A DNA stretch of 64,000 nucleotides from Brachypterus glaber. Lineage: Eukaryota > Arthropoda > Insecta > Coleoptera > Kateretidae. A program made the position numbers and the translations under genes. The notes beneath the pieces were generated by a model that was not told where the DNA came from, did not search any database, and saw only the letters and a program-made list of their open reading frames with translations. The stretch covers positions 11,549,589-11,613,588 of the forward strand of contig OY294048.1 in assembly GCA_958510825.1 (NCBI GenBank), read 5' to 3'. This document shows positions 43,986 through 54,610 of the stretch, piece by piece (the first letter of the stretch is position 1; every line of letters starts with the position of its first letter).

Positions 43986-44548
43986 CATTGGCAATGAAAT
44001 TGGCGTCAGCGACCAAGCGCTCTTGCGCAAGGAAAGTGCACCTTACTCCTTTTTGTCCATCAGCCACCCGTCTTTATAGACGATATGTATGCGTTGTTGC
44101 CATATTTATTGGCTTAAATGCATTGCAGCGTAAGTTAAACGTACTGAAAATTATTGCTAAACAGTATCAGTTATAAAAAATACCACAAAATATTTATATG
44201 ACGTAATGTATAACGACTGCGTAGCAGCATTTTTTTTAACTTTTATTTGTGCAACTCAATGTTTTGGTAAATAGAATATAGAAAAAAAAACTAGAATCAG
44301 TCTTCCCAGGGGCCCTATATACTTACATGCCATGGATTAGTTTTAAATGTGGACCGTCTTACCTGAAACTAAAAAAAAAAATATATTAACTTATGAAAAA
44401 TATAGGGAATTTCTTTAAAACAGTGTCTAATACTATTATTTATTTTTTTATTGTAATAAGCACGTTCAAATGTGTAAACATTTTAGTGCAAATAGCATAT
44501 TTATTGCATTTGTAAAATTGTAAATTATGATTTGTTTTTTGAGCAATA
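43986..44548. other. Unannotated DNA, possibly a LINE 3' UTR at its end
   Basis: It contains a less AT-rich patch (GCGACCAAGCGCTCTTGCGC). The end TTTTTTGAGCAATAAATATT runs into (ATT)n and resembles the 3' terminus of LINE-A (TTGGGCAATAAAGACTATTA). It may therefore be the 3' UTR of a fragmented LINE of that type. No coding frame is convincing. Confidence 0.4.
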
Positions 44549-44550
44549 AA

Positions 44551-44583
<33 letters not shown>
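44549..44583. repeat. (ATT)n microsatellite, 3' junction of the R4/Dong-like LINE
   Basis: About eleven ATT units. The LINE remnant 44,584-45,439 starts directly after it; a second ATT array lies on the other side. Confidence 0.85.
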
Positions 44584-45582
<999 letters not shown>

Positions 45583-46005
45583 GTCCAATATTCATTGTTC
45601 ATTAATGCAATATAATAATGGCCAATGTGAACGATTTAACTAACGTCTACGTCCCACATTCAACTCGGTCTTTCGCGCTGTTGCCAAATTGTGCAATGCT
45701 TTGTGTGTGCTGAGTTATTTAACACGTTAAGCCTCCCGAAGGATATCCGTGTCCCTCACAAATAAAATCCTACACTCTTTTAGGACATTCATTGCACGTT
45801 AAAAAAAAATTTTAACCCAAAGATATAAAAACTATATTAACTGGGTTGCAGAATACACGTATTGTAAGCGGGCCGTAGATAAAGGGAGTAGTAAATAGCA
45901 AAAAGCATTTAATCGGCCTTTATTATTATACCTATAAATCACGGGTCTGTATAAATAAACCGTTTAGAATTTAAAACGGCCGTGGATAAAGTATAGTATT
46001 CTACT
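45583..46005. other. Unannotated DNA
   Basis: No supported feature; ordinary AT-rich sequence with a few GC patches (AAGCGGGCCGTAGATAAAGG). Confidence 0.45.
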
Positions 46006-46007
46006 CG

Positions 46008-46101
46008 CATATAATAGATATTAATCATTCAGGTGATTCGGCCACTCGCCTGTCGGCACGTGTCCCAAAATTCACCCTCATTGGTTAATATCTATTATAT
46101 G
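46008..46101. mobile_element. 94-bp MITE-like hairpin
   Basis: CATATAATAGATATTAATCA pairs with TGGTTAATATCTATTATATG; the interior is GC-richer (GGCCACTCGCCTGTCGGCAC). Confidence 0.65.
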
Positions 46102-46130
46102 ATTAGTAATATTAATATTAATTTAATATA

Positions 46131-46763
46131 CACAGCGTGTCAAAAGTCATCCCCCTCTCACATTTAACTTTTGAACGGCTGAGGATATCAACATGAAATT
46201 TGGAAAACGTATATAACATAACCCATATATTTTTTTGGTATATATTTGTGTAGGGGCCAAAATAGTGACAGGGGGCCAGTTTTTTTAATGAAAGGGGGAG
46301 TCGTGTCATATATTATTTTAAAGCTTATACAATTCTCTATTTGTCCACATATTTTTTAATTTTTTTTTGAGAAATTTTTGGGGTTTAAAAAATAGTTAAA
46401 AATGGGAATTTTCGTTAAAAATTTCTCTAAAATAATCAACCATTTTTGAAAAATGGTTTATTTTATTACATGAGTTATACTTTAAAATAAGTTTTAAAAA
46501 CATTTTTAAAAAGCGCAAAAAAAAATTAAAAATTAAAACCTTAAAAAATATATATTGTCAAATAGAGAATTTTATGAGCTTTAAAACGATGTATTATACG
46601 ACCCCCTTTCCGTTTAAAAAAATGTTCCCCTTGCCCACCCTGTCTCCAAGCATATCAAATATATACCAAAAAAATATCTGGGTTATGTTATTTACGTGTT
46701 TCAAATGTCAAGTTGATATCTTAAGTTCAAAATTAAAGGGGGGCGGAATTTTGACACGCTTTG
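46131..46763. mobile_element. 633-bp TA-flanked foldback (GTGTCAAAAGTCA family), complete copy
   Basis: The left CACAGCGTGTCAAAAGTCAT and the complement of the right end CAAAGCGTGTCAAAATTCCG are flanked by TA (46,129-46,130 and 46,764-46,765). Paired inner blocks are TTTTTAATGAAAGGGGGAGT with GACCCCCTTTCCGTTTAAAA, and TATTATTTTAAAGC with GCTTTAAAACGATG. This is the best-preserved member of the family in the window. Confidence 0.85.
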
Positions 46764-47005
46764 TACTATTTATTACTAATAAAGCGTAATTCTTACTTGA
46801 TATTTACAATTATGGCGAAGGCGCTATCATTGATATAAAGATTTTTTCAAATTTTGTTTGGGTTCAAACATATTATTCCTAGCGCCTGCGCTAGAATAAT
46901 GTTATATGGTAGTATCGAATTTTCAAAAAATTTCAAAAATGGTCCTAAACAAATTATGTTTAACTACACTAGAATGCAAAACATAATATATTTTTACCGC
47001 TTATT

Positions 47006-47081
47006 TATTTAATGTCTTTTCTATAGATTAGTAATGGTATTCATCATTACTTAGATATAAAAAAAGACATTAAATAAGTAA
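47006..47081. repeat. 76-bp hairpin TATTTAATGTCTTTT...AAAAGACATTAAATA
   Basis: TTATTTAATGTCTTTTCTAT pairs with TATAAAAAAAGACATTAAAT; inside TAGTAATGG pairs with CATTACTTA. Confidence 0.65.
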
Positions 47082-47423
47082 TCCAGTAATACAAATTAAT
47101 TTATTTTTTTTTCAACATTTACATTACATGTAAAATTTTTATGTAGCCAATAAATTGGTAAAATACTAATTAAGGTTTATTTTTAAATACAAGTACATAG
47201 ATAAAAATACATAAATAAAGTCTATAAAATAGTTACTCGTATGCCTAGGCATACCTACTTGTCGGTGTAATAACCGCTGGTCCAACTAAGAACCTATCAG
47301 GTACACTGTAAAAACTGCATGTAAAATAATATAAAAATACATGAATTTACATAGTACGGAATAGGAAATTTACTATTCTGGACTTTTTATAATTCATAAT
47401 TCATGAGTTTAAGTAAAAGAATG

Positions 47424-47489
47424 AAAAATAAGGTAAGATAATGTAAAAGTGACGTACCAAATTTATTTTAATTTTCAATTAAAATAAAA
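47424..47489 (+). promoter_or_regulatory. Presumed 5' UTR/internal promoter region of LINE-A
   Basis: Only about 40-70 bp separate ORF1 from flanking repeat DNA containing TAAAAGAATG, a motif that also follows the 3' tail at about 51,254 and may be the target duplication. Jockey-group elements use short downstream internal promoters. No core motif can be named from the sequence, and the exact 5' end is ambiguous because the flank is repetitive. Confidence 0.4.
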
Positions 47490-48242
47490 ATGCCTAACGA
47501 AAGTGAATGTTTTTGTTGCAAACTTAAATGTGATGCAACCAAAGTAGTATGCTGCAGTATCTGTGGAAATAATTTCAAACATACATGTGTAGGCCTTACT
47601 TTGAATGATCTTAAAACGGTGTCAAAGAATGGTGTTTCATATACATGTCCATCCTGTTTGGTTGTGGGTGCAGAAATTAATGAACTACGTGCAGTTATTG
47701 TCGATTTAAAGAAGGAAGTAGCCGAATTAAAAGGATCATTATCAATCAAAAATGCTCCTGCCGCATCTAATTTTGATGGCCTGACACTTAACAGTATTAT
47801 CAATGAAGTCAACGAAAGGCAGAAAAGGCAACGTAATCTTCTCCTTTTTAATGTTCCGGAACCTAACGGAGTCAATGGCAACGTAAGAAATGAAACTGAT
47901 AGCCAAATGATTCGAAACATTTTAAATCATGTTAGCCCTGAGATTACCATAGATCCCACTTTAAAACCCATTAGGCTGGGTAAATTTGTTACTGGTTCGA
48001 GACCTAGACCTCTAAAAATTACTCTTTCTGATAATCAACTTGTTTATAAATATTTGAAGAACTCTAAAAAATTAAAAGAAGGTGCCTTTCGACAAGTCAA
48101 CCTAGCTCCTGATCGTACGCCTATGCAATTGGAACAGTTCAAATCTGCAAAGGAGGAACTAAACAGACGTATAGGAAATGGTGAGGAACACCTACAAATC
48201 AAGTACGTGAATGGTATGCCTTCAGTAGTTAATTTAAACTAA
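47490..48242 (+). CDS. LINE-A ORF1: PHD-like zinc finger, coiled coil and RRM-like RNA-binding protein
   Basis: 250 residues. The N-terminus carries a cysteine/histidine cross-brace (C7, C10, C22, C25, H31, C33, C53, C56; ending SYTCPSC) like the PHD-type fingers found in ORF1 proteins of the CR1/Jockey group. Residues about 58-85 (EINELRAVIVDLKKEVAELK) look like a coiled coil for multimerisation. From about 112, RQRNLLLFNVPEP, IRLGKFVTGSRPRPLKITLS and AKEELNRR follow the RRM-like ORF1 region (N.hhF.hPE, RLGK...RP.K). The family binds element RNA and acts as nucleic-acid chaperone in the ribonucleoprotein particle. The start ATG follows AATTAAAATAAAA and is the first in frame. The ORF is intact; it ends in TAA two bases before ORF2, so the second ORF is probably reached by termination-reinitiation. 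It is not a host gene. Confidence 0.85.
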   Translation: MPNESECFCCKLKCDATKVVCCSICGNNFKHTCVGLTLNDLKTVSKNGVSYTCPSCLVVGAEINELRAVIVDLKKEVAELKGSLSIKNAPAASNFDGLTLNSIINEVNERQKRQRNLLLFNVPEPNGVNGNVRNETDSQMIRNILNHVSPEITIDPTLKPIRLGKFVTGSRPRPLKITLSDNQLVYKYLKNSKKLKEGAFRQVNLAPDRTPMQLEQFKSAKEELNRRIGNGEEHLQIKYVNGMPSVVNLN

Positions 48243-48244
48243 TA

Positions 48245-51076
48245 ATGCCCAATGGACCTTCTTACACAATATATTACCAAAATGTTCGTGGTTTAAGGAC
48301 TAAGGTGGACCAATTTTACACAGGTATTTGTTCCAACGATTATGATTTTTATTTTATAACGGAAAGCTGGATCTACCCGGAAATATCTAGTTATGAGTTA
48401 TTTGATAGCCGATATAATATTCTGAGATGTGATAGAAACTATGATGTGCTTGATGTTGAAAGAGGAGGTGGTGTTATTTTAGCTTATAAAAAACATTTTA
48501 ATGTAATACAAATTGACTGTACTCTTATCAATAACACGTTACCGAAAATAGATATTATAGGGTGTAAGTGTATATTTGGAAACATTTCTATTTATATGTT
48601 TGTCATTTATATTCCAGATATACCTACGGCTATGTTTGAACATTTATTTGAATTACTTGAACGTATTGTACCACTTAACAAAAACGTAATTGTGATTGGA
48701 GACTTCAATGTACCGTCTTATAATAATATTGCAGTTAACTGTAAGCAAAAAACCGTTCTTAATGATTTTATCAACCTTTGTAGTTTTAGCCAATTTAATA
48801 ATATTCCCAATTCAAATAATAGATTATTGGATCTTATTTTAAGCGATTTGGACTGTGATTTAATGCGTGAAACTCAACCCCTAGTTATAGAGGATTCCAA
48901 TCACCCTACGCTTCTTGTCAACTTTTCAGTGAAATGTGATGATCAGGTCAATTTTCCGGCTAATACTCCTGAACGTAAAAGTTATAATTTTAAAAAAGCA
49001 AATTTTCCCAGTTTATATAACGCTTTGGAAACAATGGATTGGTCATTCTTAGACAACTTTAATGATGTTGATTTAGCATGTTCAGAATTTTACTCTAAAT
49101 TAAACTCTCTGTTTGATTTATTTGTACCATTGCGTAAAAAATCTACTCACAATTACCCACCTTGGTTTAATTATAATTTAATAAAAAAGATCAAATTAAA
49201 AAAATATTTTCATAATAAGTACAAAAAAACTAATAATGTTGATTTTTTAAATCAGTTTAGAAATTTGAGAAAAGAGGTAAAAGATCTGGTTAAAGTTGCT
49301 TATGATTCCTACATTTCAAGAGTCCAAAACTCAATTTCTAATGATCCTAATGAATTTTGGAAATTTGTTCAGAATAAGAAGGGCAAATCTCGTATTCCTG
49401 GTGTTTTATACAAAGACGATAACACTTTTGATACTCCTCAAACTATAGTTGACGGTTTTGCCGATTACTTTAGTAGCGTTTATTCTCCTCAATCGGACGA
49501 ACCTTTAAATGACGTTCCTAATAATTTTCAAAACATAAACATAGAGAGTTTTAGTGACACCGACATTACTAATGCTATTAATAAACTAAGTGCTAAAATG
49601 ACAGCAGGTGATGATTCAATACCAAGTTTCTTAGTTAAGGATTGTAAAAACTGTTTTATTAAACCTTTAAAAACTATATTTAATTTATCATTGAAAACTA
49701 GTACTTTTCCCGATAAATGGAAAGTAGCTCGGGTATGTCCTGTTTTCAAGTCCGGTAATCCGTCTTTGTTAAATAACTATCGTCCAATTTCTGTTTTAAA
49801 TAATTATGCTAAAGTTTTTGAAATTTGCATCTACAGTAAAATCTATCCTGTCACAAAACACCTAATTTCCGATTGTCAACATGGTTTTATGGCAAACAGA
49901 TCCACTGTTAGTAATTTATCTTGTTTTTCACAATTCTTGCACGAAGCTCTTGATGATTGTGGCCAGGTAGACGTAATTTTAACCGACTTTGAAAAAGCCT
50001 TTGATAAAATAGATCCCAAAATTATTATTAATAAATTAAATCAGTTTGGCTTTTCGCCAGCAATGAAAAAGTTTTTTTTAAGTTATTTATCTTTTCGAAA
50101 ACAATATGTTAGTTATAACGGTTTTCTATCCAAATTATTTTTTGCCACATCAGGCATTCCTCAAGGTTCAAATTTAGGTCCATTACTTTTTTTGTATTTT
50201 ATTAATGATATTACAGATTATATAACGTGTTTAAAATTATTGTTTGCTGACGACTTAAAACTGTTTCTCAGAATAATTGATCTCGCAGACTGTCAGTTTC
50301 TTCAAGAACAGCTAAATCAACTAGTTATTTGGTGCGTGCGAAATAAATTGTTTCTCAACATTCAAAAATGCAAAGTTATAACTTTTACTAGGAAAATACA
50401 TACTTTCGATTTTAATTATGCAATTAACAATCAAAATTTAGCCAGATTTGAAAAAGTCAAAGACTTAGGCGTAGTATTTGACACAAAACTAACTTTTAAT
50501 GATCACGTTGATGCTACCGTTAAGGCTTCAAATAAAATGCTAGGATTTCTAGTTAGAAGTTGTCAACAGTTTAGATCTGAGGTTTGTCTGAAATCCCTTT
50601 ATTTTGCGCTTGTTAGATCAAAATTGGAGTATGCTTCCTTTATTTGGTATCCCAAAGCTGCCACTCAAAAGGAGAACGTTGAACGGGTTCAGCGTAAGTT
50701 TTTAAAATTCCTCAACTTTAAAGTTCGCGGCTCTTACCCCCCTCAGGGCATTGACGAGGAGGTTTTGCGAGTCAGATTCTCAGTCCAATCGCTTGAAAAT
50801 CGAAGAATACTATCAGCTATCTCTATTTTTTACAGAATAATTCACAATCTTATTGATTGTAATTTATTGCTAGGAAAAATTGATTTTTTAGTTCCCCGAC
50901 TGAATGCTAGGCAAACTGATTCTTTTTCGCTGTCAATCCCAAGAACAAATTTATTATTGAAGTCCCCAATTTATGTCATGTGTGATAATGTTAATACTTA
51001 TAGTATAAATTGTGATATATTTTTTGAAAAACTCAGTTCCGTTTTAAAAAAATCAAGCGTAAATTTAGGTATTTAA
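48245..51076 (+). CDS. LINE-A ORF2: apurinic-like endonuclease and reverse transcriptase (intact)
   Basis: 943 residues, uninterrupted. The endonuclease (about 7-225) shows YYQNVRGLRTK, ITESWI, ERGGGVIL, YIPDIP, GDFNVPS and RLLDLILSD. The last motif reads DSNHPTLL (S218-N219-H220), where this family normally has S-D-H; the Asp to Asn change touches the catalytic Asp-His pair. Reverse transcriptase (about 450-750) has AGDDSIPSFLVKDC, NNYRPISVLN, CQHGFMANRST, TDFEKAFD (580-587), GIPQGSNLGPLLF (637 on) and FADDLKLF (F667-D670). Post-RT blocks KVKDLGVVFDTKLTFNDHV and LVRSKLEYASFIW follow. There is no RNase H. It cuts the target and primes reverse transcription from element RNA (target-primed mechanism). 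The ATG overlaps neither ORF1 nor its frame: TAA, TA, ATG. Both ORFs intact suggest recent activity, apart from the S-N-H change. Confidence 0.92.
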   Translation: MPNGPSYTIYYQNVRGLRTKVDQFYTGICSNDYDFYFITESWIYPEISSYELFDSRYNILRCDRNYDVLDVERGGGVILAYKKHFNVIQIDCTLINNTLPKIDIIGCKCIFGNISIYMFVIYIPDIPTAMFEHLFELLERIVPLNKNVIVIGDFNVPSYNNIAVNCKQKTVLNDFINLCSFSQFNNIPNSNNRLLDLILSDLDCDLMRETQPLVIEDSNHPTLLVNFSVKCDDQVNFPANTPERKSYNFKKANFPSLYNALETMDWSFLDNFNDVDLACSEFYSKLNSLFDLFVPLRKKSTHNYPPWFNYNLIKKIKLKKYFHNKYKKTNNVDFLNQFRNLRKEVKDLVKVAYDSYISRVQNSISNDPNEFWKFVQNKKGKSRIPGVLYKDDNTFDTPQTIVDGFADYFSSVYSPQSDEPLNDVPNNFQNINIESFSDTDITNAINKLSAKMTAGDDSIPSFLVKDCKNCFIKPLKTIFNLSLKTSTFPDKWKVARVCPVFKSGNPSLLNNYRPISVLNNYAKVFEICIYSKIYPVTKHLISDCQHGFMANRSTVSNLSCFSQFLHEALDDCGQVDVILTDFEKAFDKIDPKIIINKLNQFGFSPAMKKFFLSYLSFRKQYVSYNGFLSKLFFATSGIPQGSNLGPLLFLYFINDITDYITCLKLLFADDLKLFLRIIDLADCQFLQEQLNQLVIWCVRNKLFLNIQKCKVITFTRKIHTFDFNYAINNQNLARFEKVKDLGVVFDTKLTFNDHVDATVKASNKMLGFLVRSCQQFRSEVCLKSLYFALVRSKLEYASFIWYPKAATQKENVERVQRKFLKFLNFKVRGSYPPQGIDEEVLRVRFSVQSLENRRILSAISIFYRIIHNLIDCNLLLGKIDFLVPRLNARQTDSFSLSIPRTNLLLKSPIYVMCDNVNTYSINCDIFFEKLSSVLKKSSVNLGI

Positions 51077-51221
51077 GATTTAGCTTAATTTCTATTTTTA
51101 ATTTTTAAAATTTAATTTTTTATATCTAAATTTATTTTTGTTACTTAATATTCTTATTTATATTTGTTATTATGAAATGAAATTGTCCTGTTATTGGATT
51201 ATTCTGTTGGGCAATAAAGAC

Positions 51222-51254
<33 letters not shown>
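51077..51254 (+). other. LINE-A 3' UTR and (ATT)n tail
   Basis: The UTR holds GGGCAATAAAGACT, an AATAAA box placed immediately before ATTATTATT repeats (about 51,222-51,254) with no poly(A). Related 3' ends at 44.5 kb show the same design. Confidence 0.8.
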
Positions 51255-51255
<1 letters not shown>

Positions 51256-51356
51256 AAAGAATGTAAAAGAATGTAAAATAATGTAAAAGAATGTAAAAGA
51301 ATGTAAAAGAATGTAAAAGAATGTAAAAGAATGTAAAAGAATGTAAAAGAATGTAG
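51255..51356 (+). repeat. (AAAAGAATGTA)n tandem array
   Basis: About nine 11-bp units directly follow the LINE-A tail. A single AGTAAAAGAATG near 47,412 lies on the other side of the element. Confidence 0.85.
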
Positions 51357-51828
51357 AAAAATATATTTACATTGATTTACATATTTTTACATGATTTTAC
51401 ACTGTCGGGCTATGTTATTTTAAAACGCGCGTGCGCTTTGGACAATAACCAAGACGGCGTCGCATCATGAGACGGACCGTTTAATATTGTTATTTTTAGA
51501 GAGATAGCGACGCATGCTGCTAGGTTAAAGTGTTGAAAGTGTAAAAAAAGGTAAATATCATTTATGTACGATATTTAAATTCTTTATTTGTCGCCTAAAA
51601 TTTACATTCATTATAAATTACGATCTTTATCTAGATCTTTAAAGAAAGATGTAAGCAGTTTATACTCGTATTAAGGGTGCAAATCGTTGGTATATTAAAC
51701 CAAATGAACTTTACGCTACGATATTTCAAAAAAGCTTTGACACAGAGAGTTGTTATTTGAAACAAACATTTTCTAAGTAGTAAACATTTTCTAAGTAGTA
51801 AATATTTTTTTTTTCAAATTTCAAGTCT

Positions 51829-52030
51829 ATGCAAAATATTACCATTCTGGACTATGTAATTTTTACCGTTCCGGTCTATGCAAAATATTACCATTATGGA
51901 CTATGTAATTTTTACTGTTCCGGTCTATGCAAAACATTACCATTACGGACTATGTAATTTTTACCATTCCGGTCTATGGCAACATATTACCATTTACGGA
52001 CTATGTAATTTAATGTAATTTATTTTTACC
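51829..52030 (+). repeat. 49-bp tandem repeat, four units
   Basis: Units begin TCTATGCAAAATATTACCAT and continue GGACTATGTAATTTTTACCG and TTCCGG at about 51,829, 51,878, 51,927 and 51,976. The array ends in TTTTTACCGTGTA. Confidence 0.9.
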
Positions 52031-52366
52031 GTGTAGGGATCACCTCAGGAAGGTGATAGGGCTAGTAACACTGGTCGACAAAAAAAAACATATCTCTCAA
52101 TTTTGTCTGATATATCATTTTCGATAAACTTTTTGATCCTGAACACGAATTTAAACTATTTGTTGCCATCAGGTCAGAGATAAAAAGTCTGAGATAAATG
52201 CTATTGATTTTTTGAAAAATAAATTAAATATCATTATTTTCAGGCATGGATTTTTTTTCTAGGAACATTATTTATCTAAAAGATGCAGTTTTTCACGTAC
52301 ATTTTAAAAATGTTTTGTTTTTCTAGATATCTATCTTATCTTATTTTATCTGGTTTTAATTTATCA

Positions 52367-52567
52367 TTTCCTATGTTTTTTGATGCGCTGAAACTGATTT
52401 CACCATAAAAAAAAAGATTCATCAAGCAGTTTTTTGACAAATCGTATATAAATTTATTATTGAAATTTTTACACTTTATATACGATTTGTGAAAAAACTG
52501 CGCGATGAATCTTTTTTTATGACAAAAACATTTTCAGCGCACCAACAAAAAAAAAATAGGAAATGAT
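52367..52567. mobile_element. ~200-bp palindromic element
   Basis: TCATTTCCTATGTTTTTTGA, TGCGCTGAAACTG, AAAGATTCATCAAGCAGTTT and GACAAATCGTATATAAA pair with TTTATATACGATTTGTGAAA, AAACTGCGCGATGAATCTTT, TTTTCAGCGCACCAA and ATAGGAAATGA. The arms are about 90 bp. Confidence 0.8.
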
Positions 52568-52730
52568 GGGATTTTTTTTGTAGACTTGTAATACCATAAG
52601 TAATAGTACTTGTAATACCATATGTATAGACTTTTTAGTATAATATACACAATTTATGTTTTAATAAAGTTACAACAAAGTTTTTTACTGGATTCTTTTT
52701 TCACCATTTGTGTAATTCTTTTTCCTGACA

Positions 52731-52901
52731 TCACTTTAACATAAAACGTAGTATCTCGTTTGCGAAGGGTCCGAGGTCAGCAAGATTTTTCACTGATAAC
52801 CCATCGGATGTGTCATCTGCAAACTGATATATTTGGGATCCTGTTATTACGTTTAGCGGTGATCGTGGATCGTTACACTCTAACAGTTTGAGGATTATAG
52901 A
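52731..52901 (-). pseudogene. Short coding-like island containing YQFADDTSDG (possible RT or exon remnant)
   Basis: The minus strand is open for about 57 codons ending at TGA (52,731-52,733). It reads ILKLLECNDPRSPLNVITGS, then QIYQFADDTSDGLSVKN and LADLGPFANEILRFMLK. FADD followed by T recalls the catalytic F/YADD box of reverse transcriptases, but the flanking residues do not match the usual KKGD/NYRP/PQG blocks, and none are found nearby. Composition is clearly more protein-like and less AT-rich than the surroundings. It could be a decayed retroelement piece or an unrecognised exon. There is no start codon, and no splice site can be argued with confidence. Confidence 0.35.
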
Positions 52902-52939
52902 TTAACCACACTCAGAAACCGCTTGTAAAAATATACAGA

Positions 52940-53160
52940 GTGTCCTACAATTTTTCAATTTTTAACTCAGTATTATACATAAAAACGTTATCAAAAAAAA
53001 AAAACATCAAGAAAATATGAGAACGTCTGATGATTTAGAAAATTCCGGACCTTTCTAATTTACCTCGAGTGAAATACAGTTAGCATTTCGAGATATAACT
53101 ATTTGGACTGTTTTCGAGATATACCTATTTAAATATATTTCCAATTTTTTTTACATACAT
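52940..53160. other. AT-rich DNA with a TACAGAGTGTCC-type foldback end
   Basis: ATATACAGAGTGTCCTACAA near 52,931-52,952 looks like one terminus of a TA-inserting element; the partner end is not found. Confidence 0.4.
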
Positions 53161-53162
53161 TA

Positions 53163-53422
53163 AATGTTTGTTTAACCTCGTATTATTCTACTCAAGCCTT
53201 CCCTAAATCCAGGACTTGTGTGGGCTATTAGTAGAGGAAACCCCCAGCATTAACTGACTTTCGAACCAGTTTATAGGGAGTGTTCGTTTCACTTATCGCC
53301 TTTGCCAAATTTAAATTATTAATTAACTAATAAAGGCAATCGGAGCCAGTGAGAATCGAACTCACGCTAGCCGGCGTCTCTGGATTTGAATTAGATGTCC
53401 TAACCCGCTCGATAATACTCCC
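53163..53422 (-). mobile_element. tRNA-derived SINE, second full-length copy
   Basis: On the minus strand the head GGGAGTATTATCGAGCGGGT is followed by GTGAGTTCGATTCTCAC, the B box (plus-strand 53,353-53,361), and GGCTCCGATTGCC. The body AGGCGATAAGTGAAACGAAC, TGGTTCGAAAGTCAG and CCACACAAGTCCTGGATTTA matches the 30.3-kb copy over its full length; the 5' third is more diverged. The tail is GGTTAAACAAACA. The two copies plus the headless copy at 42 kb define a family of about 260 bp. Confidence 0.88.
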
Positions 53423-54055
53423 ATATGAATTAAATTGAAAGTTTTAATTCTGGAAATTTTGGAACGGTATGGAAAATTAATTAGTTTTAATATTTTATAG
53501 CTTAGTTCATCTTAAAACCACTGTATCTTTTAATATCGCTTTTCAGTTTTATCCACTATTAAATGTCGTAAAATTTATTAAGTGGTTCGTTATTATACTC
53601 TTTACAGCTCTAGCTGGAAGAGTATTATACAGAGTGTATATTAAGCCGATGTGCAGTTTTTAATGTTGGCGCCTTCGCCAATTTTGTAAATAATTTGTTT
53701 ATTTTTTTGTGTCACAGTCTGTCATTAAAAAATTTTAGGGGTTTCAAAATTATCTCATCAGCAGATCCAGTTTGCATGGCAAGTTTCAGATTTCCAGCTG
53801 TTTGGGAAGCATGGAAAAAGTTCTGGAAGGCGGACAGACATACAGAGTTTTTAAATCCTATTCCTATTTTTTTTAAAGCACGGAGAGAAAAGAAAATAGG
53901 TATATCAACAAATGGCGTCAAATATTAAAACATGGTTATCTTGACTTGTTATTTTTGACAAATCGCTTGGTAGAATTTAAATAAAAATAAACCAAAAGAA
54001 TAGTTGATTTTATAATTATCTTTGTTAGCGACAAATCAAATCAGTTTACTAGTTG
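53423..54055. other. AT-rich DNA with an ATTATACTC...GAGTATTAT hairpin
   Basis: GTTATTATACTCTTTACAGC and TGGAAGAGTATTATACAGAG (about 53,590-53,637) form an imperfect hairpin like those at 0.9 and 36.2 kb. An open frame at 53,695-53,928 has no recognisable motif. Confidence 0.45.
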
Positions 54056-54063
54056 GTTTTACC

Positions 54064-54610
54064 CAAAGAACTTTTACCTCAAGAAGGAACATGATGAAAT
54101 CTACCGTATGCTTTGTTTGAAGCGTGAACCAACTACGGTAAGAGGCTGCTGGGGAGTGACTATTGTTTACACTTAGTACGCGTAAAGAGAGAGAAAGAAT
54201 GTGTAAACTCACAGTCTAATGTCGTAAAATGACTGACAGGGGTACAGTGTTGCCGATTGGAAACATATACTTTGGATATTTTATTGTAAATTTTAAGAAA
54301 CATTAGTTCTGTGAGTTTTATATGAACTAGTAGTTTAATTTTAATAGATTTATATATACTACATTATTAAACATAATTATAGTATACACAATAAAGTTTT
54401 TTACATTTTTAATTTAAGTATAATGATTTGAATTCATGATAAGGTGGAAACTACGCAACATCGCTACTAGGTAGCTTGAAAGTCGACTAGCGACATCCAC
54501 ATTTTACACCACAAAGCTGTATCTAGTTTCTGTTAGTAAATAAACAAACAAAAAGATGACACCTTCATAAACATTCGTCAGAAATTACTTCTTGAGGTAA
54601 AAGTTCTTTG
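54064..54610. mobile_element. 547-bp non-autonomous hAT-like element with 8-bp TSD
   Basis: Perfect 23-bp terminal inverted repeats start CAAAGAACTTTTACCTCAAG. GTTTTACC is duplicated exactly at 54,056-54,063 and 54,611-54,618. An 8-bp duplication and CA-start ends fit the hAT superfamily. The interior has no frame of note. The perfect ends suggest a fairly recent insertion. Confidence 0.88.

Larger units (their letters stand above)
47297..52037. mobile_element. CACTGTAAAA-ended repeat region interrupted by LINE-A
   Basis: TACACTGTAAAAACTGCATG with TAAAATAATATAAAAATACA at the left is complementary to TACATATTTTTACATGATTT with TACACTGTCGGG near 51,375-51,405, and to TTTTTACCGTGTA at 52,024-52,036. 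Between the LINE tail and that end lie an 11-bp (AAAAGAATGTA)n array and a 49-bp tandem array. I infer a foldback or satellite-like element split by LINE-A. The outer limits are uncertain. Confidence 0.5.

Noticed and set aside
43988..44176. 62-codon frame in a GC-richer patch
   Set aside because: No recognisable motif, no support from neighbours; could be chance.
53030..53060. Hammerhead ribozyme core (CTGATGA...GAAA)
   Set aside because: CTGATGATTTAGAAAA leaves no room for helix II, and no flanking helix I/III pairing was found.
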